A DNA stretch of 64,000 nucleotides from UBA4738 sp002413305 (GTDB taxonomy: Bacteria > Actinomycetota > UBA4738), in assembly GCA_036847185.1 (NCBI GenBank), contig DAIUAM010000009.1, positions 20,927-84,926 of the forward strand. The letters run 5' to 3'. Each line of letters opens with the position of its first letter. The stretch's first letter is position 1. The position numbers and the translations under genes were made by a program. The notes under the pieces are model-generated. The model made no database searches. It saw only the letters and a list, made by a program, of their open reading frames with translations, and was not told the DNA's origin. Below, piece after piece: positions 33,336 through 40,765 of this stretch.

Positions 33336-34118
33336 TCAGGCGTAGACCTTGACGAACAGGGCGACGGTCATGGCCACGCCGACGGTCACGATGGTGCGCC
33401 GGACCGTATCGCGCCCCAAGCGGTGGGCGAGGCGCGCCCCGCCCAGACCTCCGGCGACCGACCCGGTCACCATCACGGCGACCACCGACCACACCACGGC
33501 GCCGGACGCGATGAAGTAGAGGAGCGCCACGCCGTTGATGCACAGCGCGTACAGGTTCTTCAGTCCGTTCATCGCGTGGATGTCGGTCAGCCCGATCAAC
33601 CCCAGCGTGGCGAGCATCAGGATCCCGATCCCCGCCCCGAAGAACCCCCCGTACACCGACACCACGAGCTGGACGCCGACCACGACCGTCCACCACCCCA
33701 GGGACCGGGCCTTCTGCGGGTCGCGGCGAACCAGTGTGCTGATCCGTTCCTGGAAGGCCAGAAGCACGGTCGCCACCAGCACGAGGTAGGGGGCCAGGAC
33801 CTCGAACAGCCGCGACGGGGTATGGAGCAGGAGCACCGCGCCGACCCCACCTCCGATCACCGACGGGATCAGCAGGAGGAACATCGAACGTTCGGCCCGC
33901 CGCAGCTCCTTCTGGAACCCGTAGGCACCGGCGACGCTGGCCGGCCACAGCACCACCGTGTTGGTGGCGTTGGCCAACACGGGTTCGATCCCTACGAACA
34001 GAAGGGTCGGGAAGGTGATCAGGCTGCCGCCGCCGGCGATCGCGTTGAGGGCCCCGCCCACCACCGCCGCGGCGAACAGGGCGGCGATCTGCCACGCGTG
34101 CGCCCAGTCGAGGGCCAT
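33336..34118 (-). CDS. TauE/SafE (TSUP) family membrane transporter
   Basis: 260 residues, about eight transmembrane helices. The family repeats are visible: ALNAIAGGGSLITFPTLLFV in the first half and SVYGGFFGAGIGILMLATLG in the second. LANATNTVVLWPASVAGAYG and AMNGLKNLYALCINGVALLY are the matching conserved N-x-x-N and K-N blocks. Members export sulfite, sulfonates or other organic anions. Substrate unknown. It is followed after 21 nt by the gene order methyltransferase-transporter on the same strand, so it may be transcribed with the PrmC-like gene upstream. Confidence 0.9.
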   Translation of the reverse strand: MALDWAHAWQIAALFAAAVVGGALNAIAGGGSLITFPTLLFVGIEPVLANATNTVVLWPASVAGAYGFQKELRRAERSMFLLLIPSVIGGGVGAVLLLHTPSRLFEVLAPYLVLVATVLLAFQERISTLVRRDPQKARSLGWWTVVVGVQLVVSVYGGFFGAGIGILMLATLGLIGLTDIHAMNGLKNLYALCINGVALLYFIASGAVVWSVVAVMVTGSVAGGLGGARLAHRLGRDTVRRTIVTVGVAMTVALFVKVYA

Positions 34119-34139
34119 CGGGCTCCGGATGGACCCCGG

Positions 34140-35012
34140 TCAGACCGACCGGCCGACGATCACCCGCGAGACGTCGAGCTGGTCCTTCGTGCTTCGCACC
34201 TCGCCGAAGCCTCCCCGGACCAGGATCGTGCGAACCTCGCGAGCCCGGTCCGGGCTCACTTCGACCAACAGCCAGCCGCCGGGGCGCAGCCATTCCGGCG
34301 CATGGTCGACCGTCTTTCGGAGCAGCCGCAACCCGGTGGGCGAGTAGTCCGTGAGGGACTCCTCGGGCTCGAATGCCTTGATCTCCCTGGGGAGGCCGCG
34401 CACCTCGCGCTTCGGCACGTACGGCGGGTGGATGGTGAACACGTCCACGGTGCCGCGCAGCTTGCCGGGCAGAGGTTCGAAGAGGTCGCCTCGGCGGAAA
34501 GTCGCATTGGACAGGCCCAGGCGCTCAGCGTTCCTCCTTGCCTGCTCGATGGGTTTGCGGGAGATGTCGACACCGAACACGCGCGCGGCCGGCACCTTGG
34601 ACGCAACCGCCAAGGCGACCGGCCCGATCCCGGTGGCCAGGTCGACGTGCACCGGCGCCCTCCGACCTCGGAGGCGGCGGATGGCCTGCTGGGCCATGAA
34701 CTCGCTGGACTCCCGGGGGATGAACGCGCCGGGTCCGACCTCGAGCTTCAGGCCGAGGAATCTCGTGCTTCCCGTGAGGTACGCGGTCGGGATGCCCGTG
34801 AGGCGGCGCTCGAGGAGGCTCTCGAACCGGCGGCGGCGCTTCGGCTTGAGCGTACGGTCGACATCCCGGGGTTCGAGCTCGTCCACTTCGAGCACGAACG
34901 CCATCAACTCCTCGGCGTCGATGCGCTCCTTGCCGGCATGCGGGTGCTCGACGTCGTCGGAGGCCTTCAGCCGCTCCTCGGCGTCGTCCAGCTCCTCCTG
35001 CACGGTTGGCAT
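34140..35012 (-). CDS. PrmC/HemK-like class I methyltransferase with HPPY in place of NPPY
   Basis: 290 residues. An N-terminal helical domain (RIDAEELMAFVLEVDELEPR) is followed by LTGIPTAYLTGSTRFLGLKL and VGPGAFIPRESSEFM, as in PrmC. The SAM site is VHVDLATGIGPVALAVASKV and VFGVDISRKPIEQARRNAER. The catalytic N-P-P-Y motif is replaced: VDVFTIHPPYVPKREV. In PrmC the Asn contacts the glutamine of the release factor, so substrate or activity may differ. The ATG at 35012 is only 19 bp from the start of the divergent acyl-CoA dehydrogenase. TATGAT lies 8 nt before it. Confidence 0.8.
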   Translation of the reverse strand: MPTVQEELDDAEERLKASDDVEHPHAGKERIDAEELMAFVLEVDELEPRDVDRTLKPKRRRRFESLLERRLTGIPTAYLTGSTRFLGLKLEVGPGAFIPRESSEFMAQQAIRRLRGRRAPVHVDLATGIGPVALAVASKVPAARVFGVDISRKPIEQARRNAERLGLSNATFRRGDLFEPLPGKLRGTVDVFTIHPPYVPKREVRGLPREIKAFEPEESLTDYSPTGLRLLRKTVDHAPEWLRPGGWLLVEVSPDRAREVRTILVRGGFGEVRSTKDQLDVSRVIVGRSV

Positions 35013-35018
35013 GGCGTG

Positions 35019-35026
35019 TAATCATA
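35019..35026. promoter_or_regulatory. Overlapping divergent -10 region
   Basis: TATGAT on the minus strand (35021-35026) is a near-consensus -10, 8 nt before the methyltransferase ATG. The same bases give TAATCA (35019-35024) on the plus strand, 7 nt before the acyl-CoA dehydrogenase GTG, a weaker match. Only 19 bp separate the two start codons, so both transcripts must be leaderless or nearly so and cannot fire together. Confidence 0.45.
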
Positions 35027-35031
35027 CGGAC

Positions 35032-36225
35032 GTGGACTTTCGCGACACGCCGGAAGAGGCGGAGTTCCGCCGGGCGCTGAGGTCCTGGTTGCGCGACCAT
35101 CTCCCGAAGGACACACATCGAGGCGCCGGCCGAGACTCGCACGACCCCGCAATCATCGCCCGGTACAAGGAGTGGTCGCGAGCGCTCTACGACGCCGGCT
35201 ACGTCGGGTTGACCTGGCCGAAGGCGTATGGGGGCCAGGAGGCACCGCTCGCCTTCCAGGCCATCGTGCTCGAGGAGATGGCCGAGGCCGAGGCGCCCGA
35301 GCACATGGGCGTGATCGGCCTGGGCATGGCCGGCCCGACGATCATGGCCTTGGGGACGCAGGAGCAGCGGGAGCGCTTCCTCCGTCCGATCCTGACCGGC
35401 GAGCACGTGTGGTGCCAGGGGTTCTCCGAACCGAACGCCGGGAGCGATCTGGCGTCGCTTTCGACCCGCGCCGTGCAGGACGGCGACGACTGGGTGGTGA
35501 CGGGGCAGAAGGTCTGGTCGTCGTTCGCCCACATCGCGGACTGGTGCATCCTCGTGGCCCGGACCGCCGACACCGGGAGGAAGCACGAAGGCCTCACCTA
35601 TTTCCTGATGGACATGCGTGCGCCGGGCGTCGAGACCCGGCCGCTCCGCCAGATCACCGGCGACGCCGAGTTCAACGAGATCTTCATGGACGGCGTCCGG
35701 ATCCCGTCGGCGATGGTGGTCGGGCAGGTCGGGCAGGGCTGGTCGGTGGCGATCACCACGCTGATGAACGAGCGCGCGAACCTGGGCTTCGCGCTGACCT
35801 CGCGGCTCGACGTGGCGTTCCGCAAGCTGCTGGCTCTGGTGAAGTCGACCTCGCGCAACGGAGGTGTCGCCGCCGACGACCCGCTGGTGCGCGACCGCCT
35901 GGCCTCGATGTGGACCGACCTCCAGGCGCTGCGGTTCACGAACTACCGCGCCTTCTCGACCTTCCTGAAGACGGGGATGCCGGGACCGGAGGGGTCGGTG
36001 GCGAAGCTCTTCTGGTCGGAGTCCAACCAGTCGCTGACCAGGTTCGCGCTGGAGATCGAAGGGACGTTCGCTCTGCTGGCGGGCGGTTCGGACCGAAGCG
36101 TCCTGGACGGGTACTGGCAGTACGCGCAGCTCCGGAGCCGCGGCAACACGATCGAGGCCGGCACGTCGGAGATCCTCCGCAACATCATCGGCGAGCGCGT
36201 GCTCGGGATGCCGAAGTCGAGATGA
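35032..36225 (+). CDS. Acyl-CoA dehydrogenase, probable catalytic subunit
   Basis: 397 residues. The N-terminal helical domain (VDFRDTPEEAEFRRALRSWL), the FAD/substrate strand region (WCQGFSEPNAGSDLASLSTR) and the C-terminal helices with the catalytic-Glu segment RGNTIEAGTSEILRNIIGER are all present. The GTG at 35032 gives the standard N-terminus. A second, shorter dehydrogenase follows after 13 nt. Such pairs form alpha2beta2 enzymes for CoA esters of sterol or other bulky acids in actinobacteria. The partner lacks the E-A-G-T region, so this would be the active chain. The actual substrate is unknown. Confidence 0.9.
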   Translation: MDFRDTPEEAEFRRALRSWLRDHLPKDTHRGAGRDSHDPAIIARYKEWSRALYDAGYVGLTWPKAYGGQEAPLAFQAIVLEEMAEAEAPEHMGVIGLGMAGPTIMALGTQEQRERFLRPILTGEHVWCQGFSEPNAGSDLASLSTRAVQDGDDWVVTGQKVWSSFAHIADWCILVARTADTGRKHEGLTYFLMDMRAPGVETRPLRQITGDAEFNEIFMDGVRIPSAMVVGQVGQGWSVAITTLMNERANLGFALTSRLDVAFRKLLALVKSTSRNGGVAADDPLVRDRLASMWTDLQALRFTNYRAFSTFLKTGMPGPEGSVAKLFWSESNQSLTRFALEIEGTFALLAGGSDRSVLDGYWQYAQLRSRGNTIEAGTSEILRNIIGERVLGMPKSR

Positions 36226-36238
36226 AGGACGGGTAACC

Positions 36239-37330
36239 GTGGACTTCGCCTTCTCCGATGAACAGCTGATGCTGCGAGCCTCCGCCCGGGAGTTCGTCGA
36301 CGAACGCTACCCGACCGAACGGGTCGCGACGATCGCCGACTCGCCGGAGGGGTTCGACCGGAGCGAGTGGCGGAACCTGGCGGAGCTGGGCTGGACCGGG
36401 ATCTCCGTGCCCGAATCGCTGGGCGGCGCAGGGCTGGGCTTCGTCGAGGAGATGATCGTGGTCGAAGAGCTCGCCCGGGGCCCCTATCCGGGCCCGTTCT
36501 TCTCGACCGTGGTGCTGGGACTCCATGCGCTGGCCGCCGGCGGTGCGGACGAGCTGGTTGCCGGGGTGACCTCCGGCGAACGGACGGCCACGGTCGCCTG
36601 GGCGGGGACCGACGGCCGGTTCGACACGGACCCGGCTCCCAAGGTCGATTGGGAGGGCGACCGCCTGACCGCGACGAAGCTCTTCGTGCCCGACCTCGGA
36701 GTGTCAGACCTCCTCGTTATCGTGGGCGCCACGCCGGACGGTCCCGGCGTGTGGGTGGTGGAGCGGAACGCCGACGGTGTGGCGTGGCGGGAGCTGCCCA
36801 CGGTGGACACGACCCGGCGGATGGGGGAGGTGGTGCTGCAGGAGGTCGCCGCAGAACGGCTTCGAACTGAAGGTGGGGGCTTCCTGACCGGGTTGCGCGA
36901 CCGGGCCCTGGCCGCCCTGGCGGTGGAGGCGGTCGGGTTGGGGTCGCGAGCCCTTGAGCTCGGCGTCGGGCATGCGCGAGAGCGGGTGCAGTTCGGCCGG
37001 CCCATCGGGGCATTCCAGGCTGTGAGCCACCAGCTCGCCCAGGCCTTCCTGGAGGTCGAAACGGCCCGGTCCCTCGCCTACTGGGCGGGATGGGCCGTCT
37101 CGGAGGGCGTTCCGGAGGCACCCGCAGCCGCCGCGGCGGCCAAGGCACGGGCGGCGGAAGCGGCGATCCGGGCCTCCGAACGCGCCATCCAGGTGCACGG
37201 CGGGATGGGGTTCACGTGGGATGCGCCACTGCATCGCCTCTACAAGCGAGCCCTGGCGATCAATGCCTTCATGGGAACCGGCGACGAGCTTCGGGCCCGC
37301 GTGGCGGCGAGCCTGTTGGACCGTGGCTGA
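36239..37330 (+). CDS. Acyl-CoA dehydrogenase-like protein, probable non-catalytic partner subunit
   Basis: 363 residues. It has the acyl-CoA dehydrogenase fold (MDFAFSDEQLMLRASAREFV; NLAELGWTGISVPESLGGAG; ARERVQFGRPIGAFQAVSHQ; IQVHGGMGFTWDAPLHRLYK). The middle domain is short, and the C-terminus ends RALAINAFMGTGDELRARVA without the E-G-T or E-A-G-T motif that carries the catalytic Glu. It is adjacent to the full-length dehydrogenase, as in heterotetrameric FadE pairs where one chain binds FAD without acting as base. The GTG at 36239 starts it. Its stop is overlapped by the GroES-like gene. Confidence 0.85.
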   Translation: MDFAFSDEQLMLRASAREFVDERYPTERVATIADSPEGFDRSEWRNLAELGWTGISVPESLGGAGLGFVEEMIVVEELARGPYPGPFFSTVVLGLHALAAGGADELVAGVTSGERTATVAWAGTDGRFDTDPAPKVDWEGDRLTATKLFVPDLGVSDLLVIVGATPDGPGVWVVERNADGVAWRELPTVDTTRRMGEVVLQEVAAERLRTEGGGFLTGLRDRALAALAVEAVGLGSRALELGVGHARERVQFGRPIGAFQAVSHQLAQAFLEVETARSLAYWAGWAVSEGVPEAPAAAAAAKARAAEAAIRASERAIQVHGGMGFTWDAPLHRLYKRALAINAFMGTGDELRARVAASLLDRG

Positions 37331-37754
37331 GTCCCGCCGGACCACGACCTCCCGGGCAGCGAAGGCCCGGCCGGGATCAGCTTCGGCGTCGGCGGTGGCA
37401 CGCGGCCCGGCCGGGAATGCCCAGCCCGACGGGAAGCTCCAGCTGAAGGACCGCGTCCGGCTGACCGCCGACCGGGTCCTGGTCCGCGTCCCGGGAGAGA
37501 GCGAGCGGACGTCGAAGGGGGGCCTGCTGATCCCCGCCACGGCGGCCACGCCCGTCAGGCGGTGCGTCTGGTCTGATGTCGTGCTGATCGGGCCGGAGAC
37601 CCGGAACGTGAAGATCGGCGATCGTGTCCTCTTCATCCAGCAGACCGGCCTGGAGATGGATCTGGACGGCGAGGTCTACCTGCTGCTGCGCGAACGGGAC
37701 GTCCAGGCCATCGCCTCCGACCACGTGGACCGTCAGGCCGGGCAGTACCTGTAG
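37323..37754 (+). CDS. GroES (Cpn10)-like protein with N-terminal extension
   Basis: 143 residues from the GTG at 37323, which overlaps the dehydrogenase stop by 8 nt. Residues 1-40 are low complexity (Arg, Ala, Ser, Pro, Gly). From about 42 the Cpn10 barrel is recognisable: VRLTADRVLVRVPGESERTS, a mobile-loop-like K-G-G-L-L-I-P, then VVLIGPETRNVKIGDRVLFI, the roof segment QQTGLEMDLDGEVYLLLRER and DVQAI. Real GroES is about 97 residues. groEL sits 6.5 kb away without a groES beside it, but this divergent protein is co-transcribed with fatty-acid genes, so it may serve another purpose. Cpn10 fold assignment is good, chaperonin partnership is unproven. Confidence 0.8.
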   Translation: MAESRRTTTSRAAKARPGSASASAVARGPAGNAQPDGKLQLKDRVRLTADRVLVRVPGESERTSKGGLLIPATAATPVRRCVWSDVVLIGPETRNVKIGDRVLFIQQTGLEMDLDGEVYLLLRERDVQAIASDHVDRQAGQYL

Positions 37755-37763
37755 TCCGGCCCT

Positions 37764-37964
37764 TTAGTCGGGCTCGGCCCGGAGCTTCATCCGATAGAGG
37801 AACCCTTCGGTCCGATCCTCCGCCAGGGCGACCTCCGCGATGCCTTGGTCGAGGAGCTTCGACCACCGTTCGCCCATCCAGGCCTCCGCCTCCTCGCGGG
37901 TCTCGTGCGGCTTCGATCCGCCGGCCTGGGCGCCGGTCCCGTCGAAGTACCGCCACACGAACAC
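37764..37964 (-). CDS. Small conserved protein downstream of fpg
   Basis: 66 residues (VFVWRYFDGTG, then KPHETREEAEAWMGERWSKL, LLDQGIAEVAL and EGFLYRMKLR). It matches a type of small actinobacterial hypothetical protein with W-R-Y/F and E-A-E-A-W motifs. The GTG at 37964 is chosen because AGGAGG, overlapping the fpg stop, precedes it by about 9 nt. It is therefore translationally linked to fpg. Function unknown. Confidence 0.7.
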   Translation of the reverse strand: MFVWRYFDGTGAQAGGSKPHETREEAEAWMGERWSKLLDQGIAEVALAEDRTEGFLYRMKLRAEPD

Positions 37965-37977
37965 CGCCCCCAGCCTC

Positions 37978-38811
37978 CTACTTGATGAGTCGCGACAGGC
38001 GCCGGTCGGCCAGCACCCGGCCACCGGTCTGGCACTGCGGGCAGTAGGTCACCTCGTGCGACTCGTATGACACACGGCGGAGGTCCACCCCGCACACGGG
38101 GCATGGGGTCCCGGCCTTCCGGTGCACCGTGAAGTGGTCGCCCAGCTTCGGCGGCAGCCCACCGACACGGCGGCGCTCGACCTCCAGCGCGTCGCTCAGG
38201 ACCGACCGGACCGAATCGAGCAGACGCGTCCGTTCGGCCTCCGACAGCGACGAGAGCGCTCGGTACGGCGAGAGCCCCGCCCGGTGGAGGATGTCGTCCG
38301 AATAGCCCCGCCCGATCCCCGCCACCCGCCGCTGGTCCCGGAGGAAGGCGTGAACCCGGCCGGTGTCCTCGCCGCTCAGCACGATCTGGGCGAACTCCTC
38401 TGAGAACGGTTCGGGTCCCAGATTGGCCAGCGGGCCCTCGTCGCCGGCGGCGAGCACCCACCAGCCCGCCTTGCGTTCGGTCCCGAACTCCTTCATGAGG
38501 AGCACGGGGTCGCGGTCGAACCGGAACCGGACCAGGGCTCCCCTCGGTCGAGAGGTCACCGAGCCGGCCTGGAGATCGATCCGGCCTCCTTGCGAGAGGT
38601 GCGCCAGGAGGCGAAGACCGCGGAAGTCGAACACGAGGAACTTCCCTCGACGGCCCACCGCGTTCAGCCGCTTCCCCGCGAGGTCCTCCGGGGAGGGGAT
38701 GACCGTCTTGAGTGCGGCGAATGACAGGGGCTCGGCTCGCACGAACTCCGCCCCCGACAACGCGTCGGTGACGCGCTCGGCAAGGGCCTGCACCTCGGGA
38801 AGCTCCGGCAC
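37978..38811 (-). CDS. Fpg/Nei family DNA glycosylase
   Basis: 277 residues from the GTG at 38811, so the mature N-terminus is P-E-L-P-E-V with the catalytic Pro2 and Glu3. The conserved Lys is in NAVGRRGKFLVFDFRG. The H2TH region contains AGIGRGYSDDILHRAGLSPY. The C-terminal zinc finger is CPVCGVDLRRVSYESHEVTY plus CPQCQTGG. It excises oxidised bases and cuts the abasic strand. The TACACT box 7 nt before the start gives a leaderless mRNA. Whether it prefers Fpg or Nei substrates cannot be read with confidence. Confidence 0.92.
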   Translation of the reverse strand: MPELPEVQALAERVTDALSGAEFVRAEPLSFAALKTVIPSPEDLAGKRLNAVGRRGKFLVFDFRGLRLLAHLSQGGRIDLQAGSVTSRPRGALVRFRFDRDPVLLMKEFGTERKAGWWVLAAGDEGPLANLGPEPFSEEFAQIVLSGEDTGRVHAFLRDQRRVAGIGRGYSDDILHRAGLSPYRALSSLSEAERTRLLDSVRSVLSDALEVERRRVGGLPPKLGDHFTVHRKAGTPCPVCGVDLRRVSYESHEVTYCPQCQTGGRVLADRRLSRLIK

Positions 38812-38818
38812 TCTTCCG

Positions 38819-38824
38819 AGTGTA
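38819..38824 (-). promoter_or_regulatory. -10 box of the fpg-like gene
   Basis: TACACT on the minus strand, 7 nt before the GTG at 38811. Leaderless type. Confidence 0.55.
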
Positions 38825-38934
38825 GAGGGGCTACATCGCGGAAGCGGACCCCACTCCCAGCGGCGGTGGGTCGCGCGACTCATCCTTGGTCCGATCCGCT
38901 CAACCATTCGGCCCGTTTGTCCGATACCTCTCCT

Positions 38935-40176
38935 ATGCGACCGCCCATCCCGTCTCGCATGTTGATCGTGGTCGGCCTGACCTCAGCGCTCCTGGCTCCG
39001 ACGGCGGCCCGCGCGACGACCAGCTTCACGGACGTCCCGACCACGTACTGGGATTACAGCCAGATCATGTTCGTGGCCCAATGGATGTCCGACTATGGTT
39101 CGACCCTCTTCTACCCTGCCACCCACGAGAACCGGAACTACCTCGCCCGCACACTGGTCCAGATCTACGCGCCGAACCAGACCGTCGACTCCTCGATCAC
39201 CTTCAGCGACATCACCACCACCGATCCGTTCTATCGCTACGCCAACGTCGCGGTGAAGAACGGCTGGCTCCAGAAGTACACGAGCAACCGGTGGGCGGGC
39301 GGTTCCTCCGTTCCGCGGAACCTGTTCGACCAGGCGCTGGTCCTGGCCATGGGCACCATTACCAGCGAGATCGCCGGGCTGCAGAGCATCCACATGACGA
39401 ACGGCACTGTCTACCCGGTCAGCACGCGATGGCCGTATACGCAGCTCGGCATCTACCTTGGCCTCCACTACGACCACACCGACGACTCCCTGGACATGCA
39501 GGCCACCACGAACATCAAGCGCGACGAGGTCGCCTATTCCCTGTGGGCCGCGAAGAACATCCCCTCATGGCTGGTCATCGACGCGGCGAAGTTCAACAGT
39601 GTCGAGCTCCCCAGCCTCGATCCGACGATCGCCGGCCAGGCCGTCCAGCAGCAGATCACGCAGTACGCGCTGAACCAGGTCGGCTACCCCTACATCTGGG
39701 GTGGCGAATGGAACGCGAAGAGCCCGACCGGCTATTGCTGCGGCACGCAGTCCCAGGGCGGCTTCGACTGCTCGGGGTTCGTCTGGTGGGTCCTGAAGAA
39801 GTACGAGGACGGTTACAACGCCGCGCAGTACCGGCCGTACCCGGGCTGGTCGGACCACGACCGCACCAGCACCGGCATGGCGCAGAACACCACCACCAAG
39901 CTCACCTACGCACAACTGGCCATCGGCAACGTGATGATGTTCGCCAGTGACGGCGGGACGAACTACACCGACGTCGATCACGTCGGCATCTACATCGGCA
40001 ACAACTGGATGATGCATTCGACGTCCGGCGGGCCACAGCTCCAATGGGTGGGCGACGGCTGGTACCACGACTATTTCGTGTGGGGCCGGGGCCTCAAATC
40101 GAGCTCCGCGATGCCGGCTGGCGGTGCGCCTCCCAGCGCGGGCGACGGAGCCCTGGCGATCGACGCGTCGCGCTGA
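38935..40176 (+). CDS. Exported SLH-like and NlpC/P60 cell-wall peptidase
   Basis: 413 residues. Signal peptide MLIVVGLTSALLAPTAARA after a short basic start. Residues 30-220 resemble S-layer homology repeats (TSFTDVPTTYWDYSQIMFVA; ITFSDITTTDPFYRYANVAV). From about 245 there is an NlpC/P60 domain: YALNQVGYPYIWGGEWN, catalytic Cys in GGFDCSGFVWWVLKK, His in DVDHVGIYIGNNWMMHS. Cysteines in GYCCGT may form a disulfide. It should cleave peptidoglycan stem peptides while attached to wall polymers. The ATG at 38935 is used; the promoter is not clear. Confidence 0.88.
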   Translation: MRPPIPSRMLIVVGLTSALLAPTAARATTSFTDVPTTYWDYSQIMFVAQWMSDYGSTLFYPATHENRNYLARTLVQIYAPNQTVDSSITFSDITTTDPFYRYANVAVKNGWLQKYTSNRWAGGSSVPRNLFDQALVLAMGTITSEIAGLQSIHMTNGTVYPVSTRWPYTQLGIYLGLHYDHTDDSLDMQATTNIKRDEVAYSLWAAKNIPSWLVIDAAKFNSVELPSLDPTIAGQAVQQQITQYALNQVGYPYIWGGEWNAKSPTGYCCGTQSQGGFDCSGFVWWVLKKYEDGYNAAQYRPYPGWSDHDRTSTGMAQNTTTKLTYAQLAIGNVMMFASDGGTNYTDVDHVGIYIGNNWMMHSTSGGPQLQWVGDGWYHDYFVWGRGLKSSSAMPAGGAPPSAGDGALAIDASR

Positions 40177-40212
40177 GGACGCCTCAGCGGTTCGACCCCG
40201 CGCCGGCTCGGC

Positions 40213-40581
40213 TTACGGCGGACCGATCACCCGCTCCACCGCATCGACCAAGGCCTTCAGGGTGAACGGGCGCCGGAGCTCGGCTTCCACCGGCACCAGC
40301 ATGAGCCGACCGGTCTCTCCCTTCCCGGCCATGAACACGATCGCCTTCATGCCGGCGAGCCTGGGATCGGCGCGGACCTCCTTCAGCACGTCCCAGCCGT
40401 CCTCATTCGGCAGCTCGGCGTCGATGATCAGCAGGTCGTACGGCTTGGCTCGGAGGGCCCGCAGCCCGCTCTCCCCGCCGTCGGCATCGTCGACGTCGTA
40501 GCCTGCCACCTGCAGCCGGAGGATCGGCTGTCGAAGATGCTCGGGCCGGTTGTCGATGAACAGGATCCGCTTCTTCGCCAT
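40213..40581 (-). CDS. Receiver-domain protein with degenerate active site
   Basis: 122 residues, receiver only. The likely phospho-acceptor Asp is kept (YDLLIIDAELPNEDGWDVL). However, the acidic pair is D-N (ILFIDNRPEHL), the usual Thr/Ser position reads FMAGKG, and the conserved Lys before Pro is Arg (ELRRPF). Phosphorylation-driven switching is therefore doubtful. The ATG at 40581 gives a standard receiver start. It is divergent from the coiled coil-NlpC/P60 gene across 184 bp. Partner unknown. Confidence 0.8.
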   Translation of the reverse strand: MAKKRILFIDNRPEHLRQPILRLQVAGYDVDDADGGESGLRALRAKPYDLLIIDAELPNEDGWDVLKEVRADPRLAGMKAIVFMAGKGETGRLMLVPVEAELRRPFTLKALVDAVERVIGPP

Positions 40582-40702
40582 CGCACCGCTCGCTCCCGCC
40601 GGTCCGCTTCCGTCGAGCGCCCGGCGGCGTGAGCCTACCCGGAACGGGCCGGGCGCATCCGCCGGAGCCCGCGCGGGCCCTCCGGATGGCGAGCTTGGAA
40701 AG

Positions 40703-40732
40703 TTGACACCGTGGGCGAATGCCCAATAGGGT
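40703..40732 (+). promoter_or_regulatory. Sigma-70-type promoter of the coiled coil-NlpC/P60 gene
   Basis: TTGACA (40703-40708), an 18-bp spacer, and TAGGGT (40727-40732). The -35 is a perfect consensus, one of the few clear -35 boxes in the window. Transcription should start near 40740. Confidence 0.65.
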
Positions 40733-40739
40733 GCCGCGT

Positions 40740-40757
40740 GGGCTGCTACGGCAGCCC
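40740..40757 (+). other. 5'-leader hairpin before the coiled coil-NlpC/P60 gene
   Basis: GGGCTGC (40740-40746), loop TACG, GCAGCCC (40751-40757): a perfect 7-bp GC-rich stem followed by GGTTTGTT. It sits at the very start of the predicted transcript and ends 8 nt before the ATG at 40766. It could stabilise the 5' end, hinder translation or act as a weak terminator. Confidence 0.5.
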
Positions 40758-40765
40758 GGTTTGTT

